A stretch of 64,000 nucleotides of DNA from contig JAVSMQ010000001.1 in the NCBI GenBank assembly GCA_032027125.1, positions 2,766,075 through 2,830,074 of the forward strand, given 5' to 3'. Shown in pieces: positions 1-8,567 of this stretch. Position numbers and translations under genes: made by a program. The notes under the pieces were generated by a model, which made no database searches, had not been told where the DNA came from, and was given only the letters and a program-made list of their open reading frames with translations. This DNA comes from JANJTB01 sp032027125. GTDB lineage: Bacteria > Bacteroidota > Ignavibacteria > Kapaibacteriales > UBA2268. Every line of letters begins with the position of its first letter. The first letter of the stretch is position 1.

Positions 1-1
1 A

Positions 2-178
2 ATCAACAAAATTGAGGAAGTTCTTCTTGTGGATAACAAAACAACTTACAAATCAGGATTTAAACCAATGACAGAATCTGAATTGAATATCAGAGTAAGT
101 GAAGCTGAATCGGATTATCAAAATGGGAGACTTACGGATGCTGAATTATTGTTAAAAGAAATTGATGAGTGGAATTGA
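2..178 (+). CDS. Antitoxin of a type II toxin-antitoxin pair (5' end outside window)
   Basis: This reading frame is open from the first bases of the window and ends in TGA at 176-178, giving 58 visible residues. The tail is acidic and contains a Y-x-N-G-R-L-T-x-A-E-L-L-x-E-I pattern seen in small unstable antitoxins that accompany RelE/ParE toxins. The following toxin starts at GTG 169, inside this gene, so the two overlap by 10 bases and are probably translationally coupled. The likely role is to bind and neutralise that toxin. The N-terminal DNA-binding part cannot be assessed because it lies outside the window. Confidence 0.6.
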   Translation: MNKIEEVLLVDNKTTYKSGFKPMTESELNIRVSEAESDYQNGRLTDAELLLKEIDEWN

Positions 179-480
179 GAGTACAATGGACTGATAAAGC
201 TAAACTTGATATAAAAGAAATTTTTATATTTTATTCAGAGATAGCCTCTAAAAAGGTCGCAAAATCTATAACCAAAAATATAGTTAAAAGAAGTTTAGAT
301 TTGAAATTAAATCCCTATTTAGGTGTGATTGAGGAGTACCTTATTCATAGAACCAAAAATTACAGGTCTATAATTTATGGCAAATACAAAATCATCTATT
401 TCGTTGAAAATGAATCAGTAAACATAGCTGCTGTATTTGATTGCAGACAAAACCCAATCAAGTTATCCAATATTAATTAA
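169..480 (+). CDS. RelE/ParE-family toxin
   Basis: This 103-residue basic protein fits the RelE/ParE fold. It opens with V-Q-W-T-D-K-A-K-L-D-I, followed by a helical stretch, and ends in beta strands with Y-R-S-I-I-Y-G-K-Y-K-I-I-Y and a late V-F-D-C-R-Q-N-P. Members either cleave ribosome-bound mRNA (RelE) or poison gyrase (ParE); the sequence alone does not decide which. The start is GTG at 169 inside the antitoxin gene. An ATG at 165 is in another frame and closes quickly. A shared terminator follows at 481-514. Confidence 0.85.
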   Translation: MELRVQWTDKAKLDIKEIFIFYSEIASKKVAKSITKNIVKRSLDLKLNPYLGVIEEYLIHRTKNYRSIIYGKYKIIYFVENESVNIAAVFDCRQNPIKLSNIN

Positions 481-514
481 AAAAGCTGTCCGATAAACTC
501 AGACAGCTTTTTTG
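481..514. terminator. Bidirectional rho-independent terminator
   Basis: A 10-base arm (481-490, AAAAGCTGTC) pairs with GACAGCTTTT at 502-511 across an 11-base loop, with a T run on one side and an A run on the other. It lies just after the toxin stop (480) on the plus strand and just after the rplT stop (540) on the minus strand, so it can serve both converging transcripts. Confidence 0.8.
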
Positions 515-539
515 TGCGTCAAATCAATAGGAAGTAATA

Positions 540-887
540 CTAATTCATTACCTGTTCGACAATTGTTTTGAATACTTCCGGTTTGTTCATGGCAAAATCA
601 GCCAGAACTTTACGGTTAATATTCACGTTTTTAATTTTCAGGGCATGAATCAGATTTGAATATGTTGTGCCATGCAGACGTGCTGCTGCATTAATACGCA
701 TTATCCAAAGACTGCGGTAACTGCGTTTTTTGAGCTTACGACCGACGAAAGCATGCAAAAGCCCTTTTTCAACATGGTTCTTTGCAACCGTCCAGACGTT
801 TTTACGCGAGCCCCAGTATCCTTTGGCTAACTTTAAAAATTTTCTTCTTCTGTTTCTTGCCGCTACTTTATTGGTTGACCTTGCCAT
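540..887 (-). CDS. rplT: 50S ribosomal protein L20
   Basis: This 115-residue protein has the classic L20 start, MARSTNKVAARNRRRKF, followed by K-G-Y-W-G-S-R. It is a 23S rRNA-binding assembly protein of the large subunit. An open frame extends 11 codons further upstream to 920, but the canonical N-terminus and a GGAG about 8 bases before the ATG at 887 fix the start here. rpmI lies just upstream on the same strand, the usual rpmI-rplT pair. In many bacteria L20 represses this operon through its leader; no such fold was worked out here. Confidence 0.97.
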   Translation of the reverse strand: MARSTNKVAARNRRRKFLKLAKGYWGSRKNVWTVAKNHVEKGLLHAFVGRKLKKRSYRSLWIMRINAAARLHGTTYSNLIHALKIKNVNINRKVLADFAMNKPEVFKTIVEQVMN

Positions 888-952
888 ACCATAACTCCAT
901 TTGTGGCTGGGGGAGAGCAACTGTCCCTTTCACCGGTTAAAAAATCAGTTAA

Positions 953-1150
953 TTACGCAAGAGCTAACATTCTTCTAACTCTCTGTACATCTACCTTTGC
1001 AATCACAGATGACTGCCCGAGACTGCGTTTTCTCTTGGCAGATTTTTTAGTAAGGATATGGCTGTGATAAGCCTTTTTCCTTTTTATAGTCCCGCTTGGA
1101 GAGACCTTAAATCTCTTTTTGGCGGCACTGTTCGATTTCATCTTTGGCAT
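953..1150 (-). CDS. rpmI: 50S ribosomal protein L35
   Basis: This 65-residue, highly basic protein begins MPKMKSNSAAKKRFKV and carries the K-R-K-R-S-L segment typical of L35. It is a structural protein of the large ribosomal subunit. It is the first gene of a two-gene operon with rplT. The third member usually found upstream, infC (IF-3), is not present; instead there are about 320 non-coding bases and then a divergent glycogen synthase gene. Confidence 0.97.
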   Translation of the reverse strand: MPKMKSNSAAKKRFKVSPSGTIKRKKAYHSHILTKKSAKRKRSLGQSSVIAKVDVQRVRRMLALA

Positions 1151-1468
1151 AACGCTTCCTATTTTAAAATCTTAAATCAAAGAACAACAAAAATACGAAG
1201 AATTTATGAGTTATTCAAAAATTAAATTGAATATGTTAGAATTTTTCCCGATTTTCAACAATTTAATACGAAATATATATATGAATTTCTTATGATTAAT
1301 TGTCAGTTTATAAGAGTTTAAAGAATATTCGAATTTGATAGTTTCATCGTGTATTTATTTTTTTTTAATATATTTACAGTCATACTAACTATAAAGTTTA
1401 TTAATTACTTCATTTTGATTACTTTTGTAAATTATATATATAGAATTTAAAAAGACATTTGGCTGAAT
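1151..1468. other. AT-rich divergent intergenic region between rpmI and glgA
   Basis: This 318-base stretch has no open frame that looks coding. It must hold the divergent promoters for rpmI-rplT and glgA and the rpmI leader. It is very AT-rich, with several A and T runs. No convincing leader hairpin was found by eye. Confidence 0.6.
1420..1427 (+). promoter_or_regulatory. Possible Bacteroidota-type -7 box for glgA
   Basis: TACTTTTG matches the TAnnTTTG -7 element of the Bacteroidota primary sigma factor and lies 42 bases before the glgA ATG. No clear -33 TTG partner is visible at the expected distance, so this is a weak call. Confidence 0.3.
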
Positions 1469-2944
1469 ATGGCAAAGAGTTATAGGATTTTGTTTGTATC
1501 AAGTGAGGTTTATCCTTTTGCTAAGGAAAGCGGTATAGGAGATGTATCGCACTCACTGCCACTTGCCATAAAAGAATTTAGTCACGATATACGGGTGATG
1601 TCGCCAAAATACGGCATCATATCCGAACGCAAAAGCAAAATTCATAATATCGAAAGACTTCGCGAAGTACCGATTCAAATCGGTGATAACACAATAATTG
1701 CAAATATTAAATCATCGGCGATTCTAACTCCAAAACACAAAGTGCAGGTCTATTTCTCTACTCATCAGGAATATTTCGATGACCGTACAGGGGTTTACCG
1801 TGACCATACTACATGGGCAGAATATCCCGACAATACCGAAAGATTCATTTTTTTTAGCAGATGTGTACTCGAAACTTGCCTCAGACTTAAATGGATTCCT
1901 GATATAATACATTGTAATGACTGGCAGACAGGTCTTATACCTGCATACATGAAATTCGATTACGGCGGAAAATTTTCGAAAACGAAGATTGTTTATACTA
2001 TTCACAATTTCTACCGTCAGGGTAATTTCCCTCTTTCTGAGTTTGCTAAAACCGGTCTTAGTCAGGAAGTTCTTGCAAACTATCTTCATAAAGGACAGTT
2101 TAATTTTTTGAAAGGCGGCATTCATTATTCTAATTATATAACAACTGTCAGCCCGAGTTATGCTGAAGAAATTTTAGTGGATAAACAATATGGTGACGGG
2201 CTTAATTCAGCACTGACATTAAAGAAAGGCAATTTCAAAGGTATTCTGAACGGAATCGAACCTTATACCTGGAATCCAAAAAGGGATAAATTGATTCACA
2301 GTAGAATGACTGATGATTTCGAAGATTATAAAATTAAAAACAAAGTCTTTCTGCAAAGAAAAGCCGGTCTGCCCGTTAACCCGGAAGCACCGCTGTTCGG
2401 AATGATACCGAGAATTGGTTATCAAAAAGGAACTTCACTGTTTATCGAGTCTGCTGATAAAATTTTCAAAGAAGATATTCAGATGATTCTATTAGGGCAG
2501 GGAGACCCCGCACTAAAAACCCAGTTAATGAATATTGCAGATAAATATCCCGAAAAATTCAAAGTAGTTTTTGCATTTGATGAAGATTTGTCTCATCAAA
2601 TTGAAGCAGGGTCTGATTTCTTCCTTATGCCTTCACTTTACGAGCCATGCGGTCTAAATCTTATGTATTCTTTAAGATACGGAACAGTGCCTGTTGTCAG
2701 AGCTACAGGCGGTATGAAAGATATGGCAATAAATTTTGACGATATTACCGGAATTGGCAATTCAATCGTCTTTGACAATTATGATGTAAAAGATTTTACA
2801 AATGCTATATTCAGAGCAAAAAATTTATATGAAAATAAGACTGAACTCAAGAGTATTATCCGGAATGGAATGGCAGGCGACTATTCCTGGAAAGAAGGTG
2901 CTAAAGAATACGATTCAATTTACAGAACAATAATGAAAGAGTAG
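1469..2944 (+). CDS. glgA: Glycogen (starch) synthase, GT5 family
   Basis: This 491-residue protein has the two-domain GT-B plan of bacterial glycogen synthase, which extends alpha-1,4-glucan from ADP-glucose. The N-terminal glucosyl-donor loop is present, but reads K-E-S-G-I-G-D-V (K19) where most members have K-x-G-G-L-x-D-V. The C-terminal half has the retaining E-x7-E region in S-L-Y-E-P-C-G-L-N-L-M-Y-S-L and an R-x-T-G-G motif. Length matches the family. No other glg gene is nearby. The next gene, a lipoprotein, starts 9 bases later and may be co-transcribed without being functionally linked. GlgA is well supported; nucleotide-sugar specificity is not proven. Confidence 0.9.
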   Translation: MAKSYRILFVSSEVYPFAKESGIGDVSHSLPLAIKEFSHDIRVMSPKYGIISERKSKIHNIERLREVPIQIGDNTIIANIKSSAILTPKHKVQVYFSTHQEYFDDRTGVYRDHTTWAEYPDNTERFIFFSRCVLETCLRLKWIPDIIHCNDWQTGLIPAYMKFDYGGKFSKTKIVYTIHNFYRQGNFPLSEFAKTGLSQEVLANYLHKGQFNFLKGGIHYSNYITTVSPSYAEEILVDKQYGDGLNSALTLKKGNFKGILNGIEPYTWNPKRDKLIHSRMTDDFEDYKIKNKVFLQRKAGLPVNPEAPLFGMIPRIGYQKGTSLFIESADKIFKEDIQMILLGQGDPALKTQLMNIADKYPEKFKVVFAFDEDLSHQIEAGSDFFLMPSLYEPCGLNLMYSLRYGTVPVVRATGGMKDMAINFDDITGIGNSIVFDNYDVKDFTNAIFRAKNLYENKTELKSIIRNGMAGDYSWKEGAKEYDSIYRTIMKE

Positions 2945-2952
2945 ATCCAATA

Positions 2953-4227
2953 ATGACATTAAGAATATTTTTGAACAATTTCTCCCGCTTCCTGATTGTG
3001 ATTTCCCTGTTTGCAGGAGGATTTATGTTTACATCCTGTAACGACAAACCCAGCGATTTGGCTGTTAATCTGCTACCCGATACTGTAGCGGTAAAAACCA
3101 TCAGTTCGGTGGATACTTTACTGATAACAGGCAAGCATGTATATATGCCCGATTATCCGATTTTTAATAACGGTTCTATTTTTATTGGAAAATTTGAAGA
3201 TATTTCTGCAGCATCTCTTGTCAATTTTGCATTTCTGCCGGATACACTCGGTAATTTGAAAGTTGAACAGATTGAGTCTGTCGAACTGACTTTATTTCCT
3301 GATAGATATGCTTATGGTGATACTCTGGGCGGTACTTTCGGATTCGATATTTATAAAGTAATCCGTAAATGGACTCCTGTATCAACAAATTACGATTCAC
3401 TTTTCGTAAGTCCGGCAAATTATTTTTCCACCGAAAAAGTGCAAACTTATGATGGGAAAATTGTTTTAAAAGATACAATTGCCCCTATAAAAATTTCACT
3501 TCCGGCAAGTTTGATAATTGAATGGCTCAAAACTGAACAAGTGCTTGATACTGCAACCAATACTTTGAAACCGAAAATTATTCCAAATTGGGGATTATCA
3601 TTTATACCTAAAGATAATTCTACTGTTGTTCACAGATTCGAGGCTGCCGCACCGTCTAAATTGATTTCGTCAACAATTGTGGTAAAGTATAAAATCGAAG
3701 GCTCCGATTCAACACGTTATCTGAATCTTATTTCCGGTATTGATGTTTCGTATCTCAAAACTTCCGTGCCTGATACAAGCGATATTGTTATCCAAAATGG
3801 TTTGAACTATTGGACAAGATTCGATTTTGACCTTAGTATGATTCCAAGATTTGCCGGTATTCATAAGGCACAATTTGAGCTGACTCTCGACCCATCAAGG
3901 TCGCGTAAGGGAAATGTACCGCTTGATACAATTATTGAAATGGCATATTTTACCGATAGTGTAAAAAACGCAAAATTTGATTATACCGGAGGCAGGCAGC
4001 TAAATTCAGATAAATATATTTTCCCGAGTTTAACTTCAATATCTCAATACCAAAACAGATACGAAGGAAAGTTTTCGCTTGTTTTAATGCCGTATTTAAT
4101 TACAAACCAGTCACGCGAACTTGAGCGGCTGACTTTCTTCGGCTTGAATAATCCTGACCCCGAAAAGCGTCCGGTACTTAAAATAATTTACTCGCTCAAT
4201 CCTGCTTATCTGGAGCCTAAAAAATGA
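2953..4227 (+). CDS. Secreted lipoprotein, DUF4270-like
   Basis: This 424-residue protein starts with a hydrophobic signal segment ending in a lipobox (F-T-S-C, Cys about residue 29), so it is probably lipid-anchored in the envelope. After the Cys it reads N-D-K-P-S-D-L-A-V-N-L-L-P-D, resembling the start of DUF4270 lipoproteins of Bacteroidota. The rest is beta-rich without a catalytic motif that I can recognise. Its stop overlaps the ATG of the next outer-membrane protein by 4 bases (ATGA), so the two are translationally coupled and may work together. Confidence 0.7.
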   Translation: MTLRIFLNNFSRFLIVISLFAGGFMFTSCNDKPSDLAVNLLPDTVAVKTISSVDTLLITGKHVYMPDYPIFNNGSIFIGKFEDISAASLVNFAFLPDTLGNLKVEQIESVELTLFPDRYAYGDTLGGTFGFDIYKVIRKWTPVSTNYDSLFVSPANYFSTEKVQTYDGKIVLKDTIAPIKISLPASLIIEWLKTEQVLDTATNTLKPKIIPNWGLSFIPKDNSTVVHRFEAAAPSKLISSTIVVKYKIEGSDSTRYLNLISGIDVSYLKTSVPDTSDIVIQNGLNYWTRFDFDLSMIPRFAGIHKAQFELTLDPSRSRKGNVPLDTIIEMAYFTDSVKNAKFDYTGGRQLNSDKYIFPSLTSISQYQNRYEGKFSLVLMPYLITNQSRELERLTFFGLNNPDPEKRPVLKIIYSLNPAYLEPKK

Positions 4228-5462
4228 ATAAAATGAAATTGTTTATAGTAATAATAATCGGCTTATGCTTCACATTTCCTGCACTTTACAGTCAGGGCGG
4301 CTCCAATTATTCCATTATCGGAATAGGTGATATTAATTACGGCGGCAATGCTTCTTATACAGCTATGGGCGGTACGCAGATTGCATTCCCTTCAGAAAAT
4401 TCAATTAACAGCCGAAATCCTGCAATGTGGAGTTTTGTAACCAGTACCAGACTTCAGGCAGGTTATAAATTCAATCAAAATGCAGTAACCGGCAGTGACT
4501 TTACTATATGGCATAATAATGGCGCTATGTCAGGTTTTGCAGGTATATTCGCAATTGACTCCGCACTCGGCATATCGGCAAGTTTTGGTATTGTTCCATC
4601 ATCAAACATCAACTATCTGACTGCAACCGAAACTACTATCAACCAAATGGGATTAGATCTGAAAGGCATTACCACCTATCAGGGAAGCGGCGGAGTATCG
4701 CAGGCTTATGCAGGTGTCTCTACAAAAATTACTGATTGGCTTGGAGTCGGGGCATCATTCTATGCATCATTCGGAGTTGTCGAAAGTTCGCGTGAGACAA
4801 AATTTGAAAGCGATTTCTATTCATTTACCTATACCACAACCAAAAGTGACTACATCGGTGGATGGGGAAGTAAAGCAGGTTTGTTTGTTATCCCTGCCAA
4901 AGATTTGATACTCGGTTTATCATTGGAAGCACAGCCGAATTTAACCGTAAATACTGAGACAAAGTATAAATCCACAACCCTTGCTGATACTACTCTAAAA
5001 TCTGATTCAGAAATTTCTATACCGGCATTGCTTGGTATCGGTGCATCATATACCAGCGGGAATTTTATATTCGGTGCTGATTTATCTATGAGAGATTTTA
5101 CATCTTTCGATTACAATCTTGGTTCCAATTCTGAATTTACAAACAGTTATCTTGCAACAATCGGTGTAAACAGAATGGGTAACCGCTCGCTTAATGCACC
5201 TTTTGCAGACCGTGTGTCCTATAAATTCGGTTTGGGATACAATCAGTTGTATTACAAGGTATTAGGCAGCCAGCTTCAGGAATACACTGCCGCAGCCGGT
5301 ATGCAGATGCCTTTTACAGGTACTATGATTGTTGACTTATCTTTCATTTTAGGCAGCAGAACTTCAGGCAATCCTAATCTCGTCAGTGAGTATTTCATAA
5401 GATTCGGTGTAGATGTCAGCATCGGCGAAACCTGGTTCGTACCATTCAGAAGAGATTATTAA
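4224..5462 (+). CDS. Outer-membrane beta-barrel protein (FadL/PorV-like)
   Basis: This 412-residue protein has a cleavable signal peptide ending in A-L-Y-S-Q, the common Bacteroidota pattern with Q at the new N-terminus. It continues with S-I-I-G-I-G-D-I and S-Y-T-A-M-G-G-T, a start seen in FadL-like/PorV-like barrels of this group. Alternating hydrophobic strands with aromatic girdles run to the end. It is coupled to the lipoprotein upstream by an ATGA overlap. The substrate, if it is a transporter, is unknown. Confidence 0.7.
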   Translation: MNKMKLFIVIIIGLCFTFPALYSQGGSNYSIIGIGDINYGGNASYTAMGGTQIAFPSENSINSRNPAMWSFVTSTRLQAGYKFNQNAVTGSDFTIWHNNGAMSGFAGIFAIDSALGISASFGIVPSSNINYLTATETTINQMGLDLKGITTYQGSGGVSQAYAGVSTKITDWLGVGASFYASFGVVESSRETKFESDFYSFTYTTTKSDYIGGWGSKAGLFVIPAKDLILGLSLEAQPNLTVNTETKYKSTTLADTTLKSDSEISIPALLGIGASYTSGNFIFGADLSMRDFTSFDYNLGSNSEFTNSYLATIGVNRMGNRSLNAPFADRVSYKFGLGYNQLYYKVLGSQLQEYTAAAGMQMPFTGTMIVDLSFILGSRTSGNPNLVSEYFIRFGVDVSIGETWFVPFRRDY

Positions 5463-5579
5463 TCAGATATTCTTTTCCTGCAAAATATCCTGACAGCCGG
5501 TTGAAAAAGCTTGTTAGAAAGTCATTCTGAGGCGACATTAAAAAATTTTAACTAATAATGGAATGACAAAAAAGTGTTA

Positions 5580-7200
5580 ATTTTGTATAGTTGTAAGAAC
5601 GTGATCGGCACTTTTCTGGAGTAAAGTACCCGTTTCTGAGGCTGATTCCGAAAGTCAACACTGATAATTTGGAGAAACTGGTTTATAGCTTAGTTATCCC
5701 GCTTAGGAGCATTTGATTTGCACTATACTTTCGGCTTACAATATTTTGTAAATATATATAAGGATAAATTCAAATGTCAATATCTGGTTTACCTATAATC
5801 CGTAGTAATGCAGCCGGAATAGATATAGGCACAGAAAAGATGCACGTATCAGTAGATGGTGAAACTGTAAAAGTATTTTCAACATATACTGAATCATTAG
5901 CAGAATTGGTGAAGTATTTACAATCTTCAAAAATTACTAGCGTAGCAATGGAAGCAACCGGTGTATTATGGTTACCCTTGCATGATATGATAGAGTCTGT
6001 AGGTATAGAAATATATCTTGTAAATGGACTCCACGCCAAGAACATAGGTGATCATAAAACAGATTTTCGGGATAGTCGCTGGCTTCAAAAGATACATAGT
6101 TGCGGCTTGCTTCGGGCCTCATTTGTACCTAAGGATGCAATTCGTGAATTACGTACATACATGAGACAGCGAGAAAATCATGTAGATTCGTCATCAACCT
6201 GTATCCAAAGAATGCAACGTGCATTTGAATTAATGAATATCAAATTGCATAATGTAATAAGCGATATAAAAGGTGTCAGCGGAATAAAAATCATAGAGGC
6301 AATCCTTTCCGGTGAGCGTGATGCTAAGAAATTATCGAATTTATGTGATACAAGAATCAAAAGCAAGAAACAGTTAGAAGTAATATCCTCCCTAATCGGA
6401 AATTATAAAAGCGAATATATTTTTTTATTAGAGCAATCATATGAAGAATACAAATTCTTCCAAAAACAGATATTAGATTGTGATAAACGAATCGAAATTT
6501 TGTTATCAGAAATAACCAGGCAACTACCGGCTCCCCCTGAAAGTAATCCTAATCCGGCTCGTCATAATCAACCTAAAATACAAAATTTACATTCACAACT
6601 TGTTCAATTAAACGGTGGAAAGAATGCAGTAATATTGCCGGGTTTTTGTGATAAGACAATCTTAAAACTCGTTTCTGAGTTAGGAACTGATTTGAGTAGA
6701 TGGCCAACATATAAACATTTTGTAAGCTATTTAGGTTTATCTCCACGAATGAATCAGTCAGGTAAAAGCAAAAAGAGAGGAAAATGGAAAATCAAGACAT
6801 TGGCAGGTCAAATATTTAGGGAATCAGCTTTAAGTATTGCCAATAGTAAACATTTAGCCTTGAAAGGTTTTTATAACCGACTTAAAAGTAAACATGGTCA
6901 TAAAGTCGCAATAAAAGCAACCGCAAGAAAGCTTGCAGTTCTTTATTATTTGTTTCTAACAAAGGGTCTAGAATATGTAGAAATAGGATTAAAACAATAT
7001 GAAGAAAGTTATAAGAAAAATTTGATACGCATATTAAATAAAAAAGCAAGCAATTTAGGTATGAAACTTGTATCAGCTTAGTAAATATAAAAGAAACAAT
7101 ACAAGCATTTATTATTTTACAAATGAAAACCTGATTCTTATTCTTCGGCAGCATTTGATTAATTGGTTGGATTCTTGAAAACAAATAAATGCTTGTGATT
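5580..7200 (+). mobile_element. IS110-family insertion sequence (edges approximate)
   Basis: One transposase gene is flanked by non-coding DNA on both sides. IS110 elements lack conventional terminal inverted repeats, so exact ends cannot be read from a single copy. An 11-base direct repeat (AGCATTTGATT) occurs at 5708-5718 and 7150-7160. Downstream, 7101-7113 pairs perfectly with 7184-7196 around a 70-base interior. A partial copy of a dispersed chromosomal repeat begins at 7233, so the right end probably lies before that point. Confidence 0.5.
5774..7081 (+). CDS. IS110-family transposase (DEDD recombinase)
   Basis: This 435-residue protein has the N-terminal RuvC-like DEDD domain: D17 in G-I-D-I-G, E60 in M-E-A-T-G, and D97 and D100 in H-K-T-D-F-R-D. 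The C-terminal IS116/IS110/IS902 domain is present with L-P-G-F-C-D-K-T and the G-K-S-K-K-R-G segment that contains the family's conserved serine. It is full length and uninterrupted, so it may be active. IS110 recombinases are guided by a bridge RNA encoded in a non-coding end of the element; both flanks here are long enough to hold one. Confidence 0.93.
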   Translation: MSISGLPIIRSNAAGIDIGTEKMHVSVDGETVKVFSTYTESLAELVKYLQSSKITSVAMEATGVLWLPLHDMIESVGIEIYLVNGLHAKNIGDHKTDFRDSRWLQKIHSCGLLRASFVPKDAIRELRTYMRQRENHVDSSSTCIQRMQRAFELMNIKLHNVISDIKGVSGIKIIEAILSGERDAKKLSNLCDTRIKSKKQLEVISSLIGNYKSEYIFLLEQSYEEYKFFQKQILDCDKRIEILLSEITRQLPAPPESNPNPARHNQPKIQNLHSQLVQLNGGKNAVILPGFCDKTILKLVSELGTDLSRWPTYKHFVSYLGLSPRMNQSGKSKKRGKWKIKTLAGQIFRESALSIANSKHLALKGFYNRLKSKHGHKVAIKATARKLAVLYYLFLTKGLEYVEIGLKQYEESYKKNLIRILNKKASNLGMKLVSA

Positions 7201-7232
7201 CAGCAACTTACGGTGGTATAGCCACTAGAGAT

Positions 7233-7276
7233 GTCATTAGGAACGAAGTGAAGAATCCAGGCTGTTAATTAATGAA
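7233..7276 (+). repeat. Partial copy of dispersed GTCATTCTGA...GAATGAC repeat
   Basis: The segment GTCATT(AGG)AACGAAGTGAAGAATCCAG matches the left half of the repeat at 41637-41716, and the following GCTGTTAATTAATGAA matches the copy at 63843-63918. The right half is missing. It lies next to the right side of the IS110 element. Confidence 0.65.
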
Positions 7277-7308
7277 GATGTCCGACATTTTTTGAAGTGC
7301 CGGACATC
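7277..7308. terminator. Hairpin GATGTCCG...CGGACATC
   Basis: Perfect 8-base arms at 7277-7284 and 7301-7308 enclose 16 bases, followed by a short T-rich stretch. It could end transcripts leaving the IS110 region. A similar GTCC hairpin occurs at 51832-51860. Confidence 0.5.
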
Positions 7309-7354
7309 TTTATCTTTAAATCTCCCCTTTTACTAAATGGACTCCACCAGAATT

Positions 7355-7388
7355 AACCTTCCGAAGGCTCCGCAACCTTCGGAAGGTT
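7355..7388. repeat. CCTTCCGAAGG palindrome, copy 1 (terminator-like)
   Basis: The 13-base arms 7355-7367 and 7376-7388 are perfectly complementary and are followed by a run of eight T. It is one of five copies of the same palindrome in the window (others near 11410, 22010, 23571 and 56052). Confidence 0.8.
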
Positions 7389-7394
7389 TTTTTT

Positions 7395-7658
7395 GTTTTA
7401 TTGATTTAATCCGTGAAATCCTTTAATCCGTGTAATCTGTGATTCAGACAAATTGTATTTGATTCATGTCCTCCGCCTGCGGAGGTGTCACGGAGTGACG
7501 GAGGTGGATTTGGTTTATATTACAATTTCTCAACTTTTCATTATATTTTTAAAAAATTAGCTGATAGGAGGGAGAAAATTGGTAAGTTTGTAAGGTAAAA
7601 ATTAAGTAAAATATTATAATATTTGTAAAACGAATAAATTATAAAGTAAAAACCAGTA
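7395..7658. other. Intergenic region with a CCTCCGCCTGCGGAGG palindrome
   Basis: Together with the IS flank this makes about 580 bases without a gene before the exonuclease. At 7469-7510 there is a perfect 16-base palindrome followed by a related GTCACGGAGTGAC palindrome. The last 150 bases are extremely AT-rich and probably hold the promoter of the island that follows. Confidence 0.55.
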
Positions 7659-8567
7659 ATGTATCTATTTTTTGATGTTGAAACCACAGGATTGCCTAAA
7701 TATAAGAATGCACCGGTATCAGATATTGATGCATGGCCTCGAATTGTTCAAATCGCTTGGCAGTTATATGATATAAATCAGAAATTAATAGTAGAAAAAT
7801 CTTACATTGTTAAACCTGAAGGTTTCATTATACCTAAAAGAGCTATTGAAATACATGGAATAACTAATGAAATAGCACAAAATGAAGGTAAAGATCTTGA
7901 TTTTGTACTTCAATCATTTAAGAAAGTTTTATTAGATTGTGAATATGTAATTGCACATAATTTTGAATTCGATTCTGGTGTTGTCAGAACTGAATTTAGT
8001 AGAAAATTTAAGAAAAGTGGTATTACAAATAAAAAAAGTATCTGCACAATGAAGTCAACAACTAAATTTTGCAAATTAACATATAATCCTAAATATGGTG
8101 ATTACAAATGGCCCAAATTATCTGAGCTTCATATGAAATTATTCAATTTTGAATTTGAGAATTCCCACAATTCATTGTATGATGTTAGAGCTACAGCTAA
8201 ATGTTTCTGGGAACTTAAGAGTAAGTATGGGTTTTATTATGAGACACATAAACAAGTTTTATATTCAACTCCTATTATTAATTCTCCAAAAGTATTACCG
8301 AAAGATAACATAATTTTCGATAATTCTAGAATTACAAATCAAAGTGATTGGTTAAATAACTCAAACCAAACAAATAGATATTTAATAGATATGGATACAA
8401 AAAAACCAAAACCATACTATTTAATTTTGTTTATCATGATAATTTTACTTATACTTATACCCAATATATTTTCAGGATTAGCTACAATGGTATACATTAG
8501 CTTTATGATTATTTATGGTCTATATTATGTCTATACATTTTTTTTTGGGGAAAAAAATAATGAATAA
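7659..8567 (+). CDS. Membrane-anchored DnaQ-like 3'-5' exonuclease (DEDDh)
   Basis: This 302-residue protein has a complete DEDDh exonuclease domain in residues 1-190: D6 and E8 in F-F-D-V-E-T-T-G, D105 in H-N-F-E-F-D, and H170 with D175 in H-N-S-L-Y-D. The fold is that of the DNA polymerase III epsilon subunit and relatives, which degrade DNA or RNA 3' to 5'. Residues about 250-298 form two strongly hydrophobic segments, so the enzyme should be tethered to the inner membrane by its C-terminus, unlike a proofreading subunit. The gene is much more AT-rich than its neighbours. A small membrane ORF overlaps its 3' end, and a helicase-nuclease gene follows. A defence or DNA-processing role is inference. 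Confidence 0.85.
   Translation: MYLFFDVETTGLPKYKNAPVSDIDAWPRIVQIAWQLYDINQKLIVEKSYIVKPEGFIIPKRAIEIHGITNEIAQNEGKDLDFVLQSFKKVLLDCEYVIAHNFEFDSGVVRTEFSRKFKKSGITNKKSICTMKSTTKFCKLTYNPKYGDYKWPKLSELHMKLFNFEFENSHNSLYDVRATAKCFWELKSKYGFYYETHKQVLYSTPIINSPKVLPKDNIIFDNSRITNQSDWLNNSNQTNRYLIDMDTKKPKPYYLILFIMIILLILIPNIFSGLATMVYISFMIIYGLYYVYTFFFGEKNNE

Noticed and set aside
5520..5569. Another full copy of the GTCATTCTGA repeat
   Set aside because: The ends look right (GTCATTCTGA and GGAATGAC) but the interior has no match to the other copies, so it is at best a distant or rearranged relative.
7571..7605. Fifth sorting-domain scar before the exonuclease gene
   Set aside because: One frame reads A-D-R-R-E-K-I-G-K-F-V-R, loosely like the other scars, but the match is too short and gapped to separate from chance.
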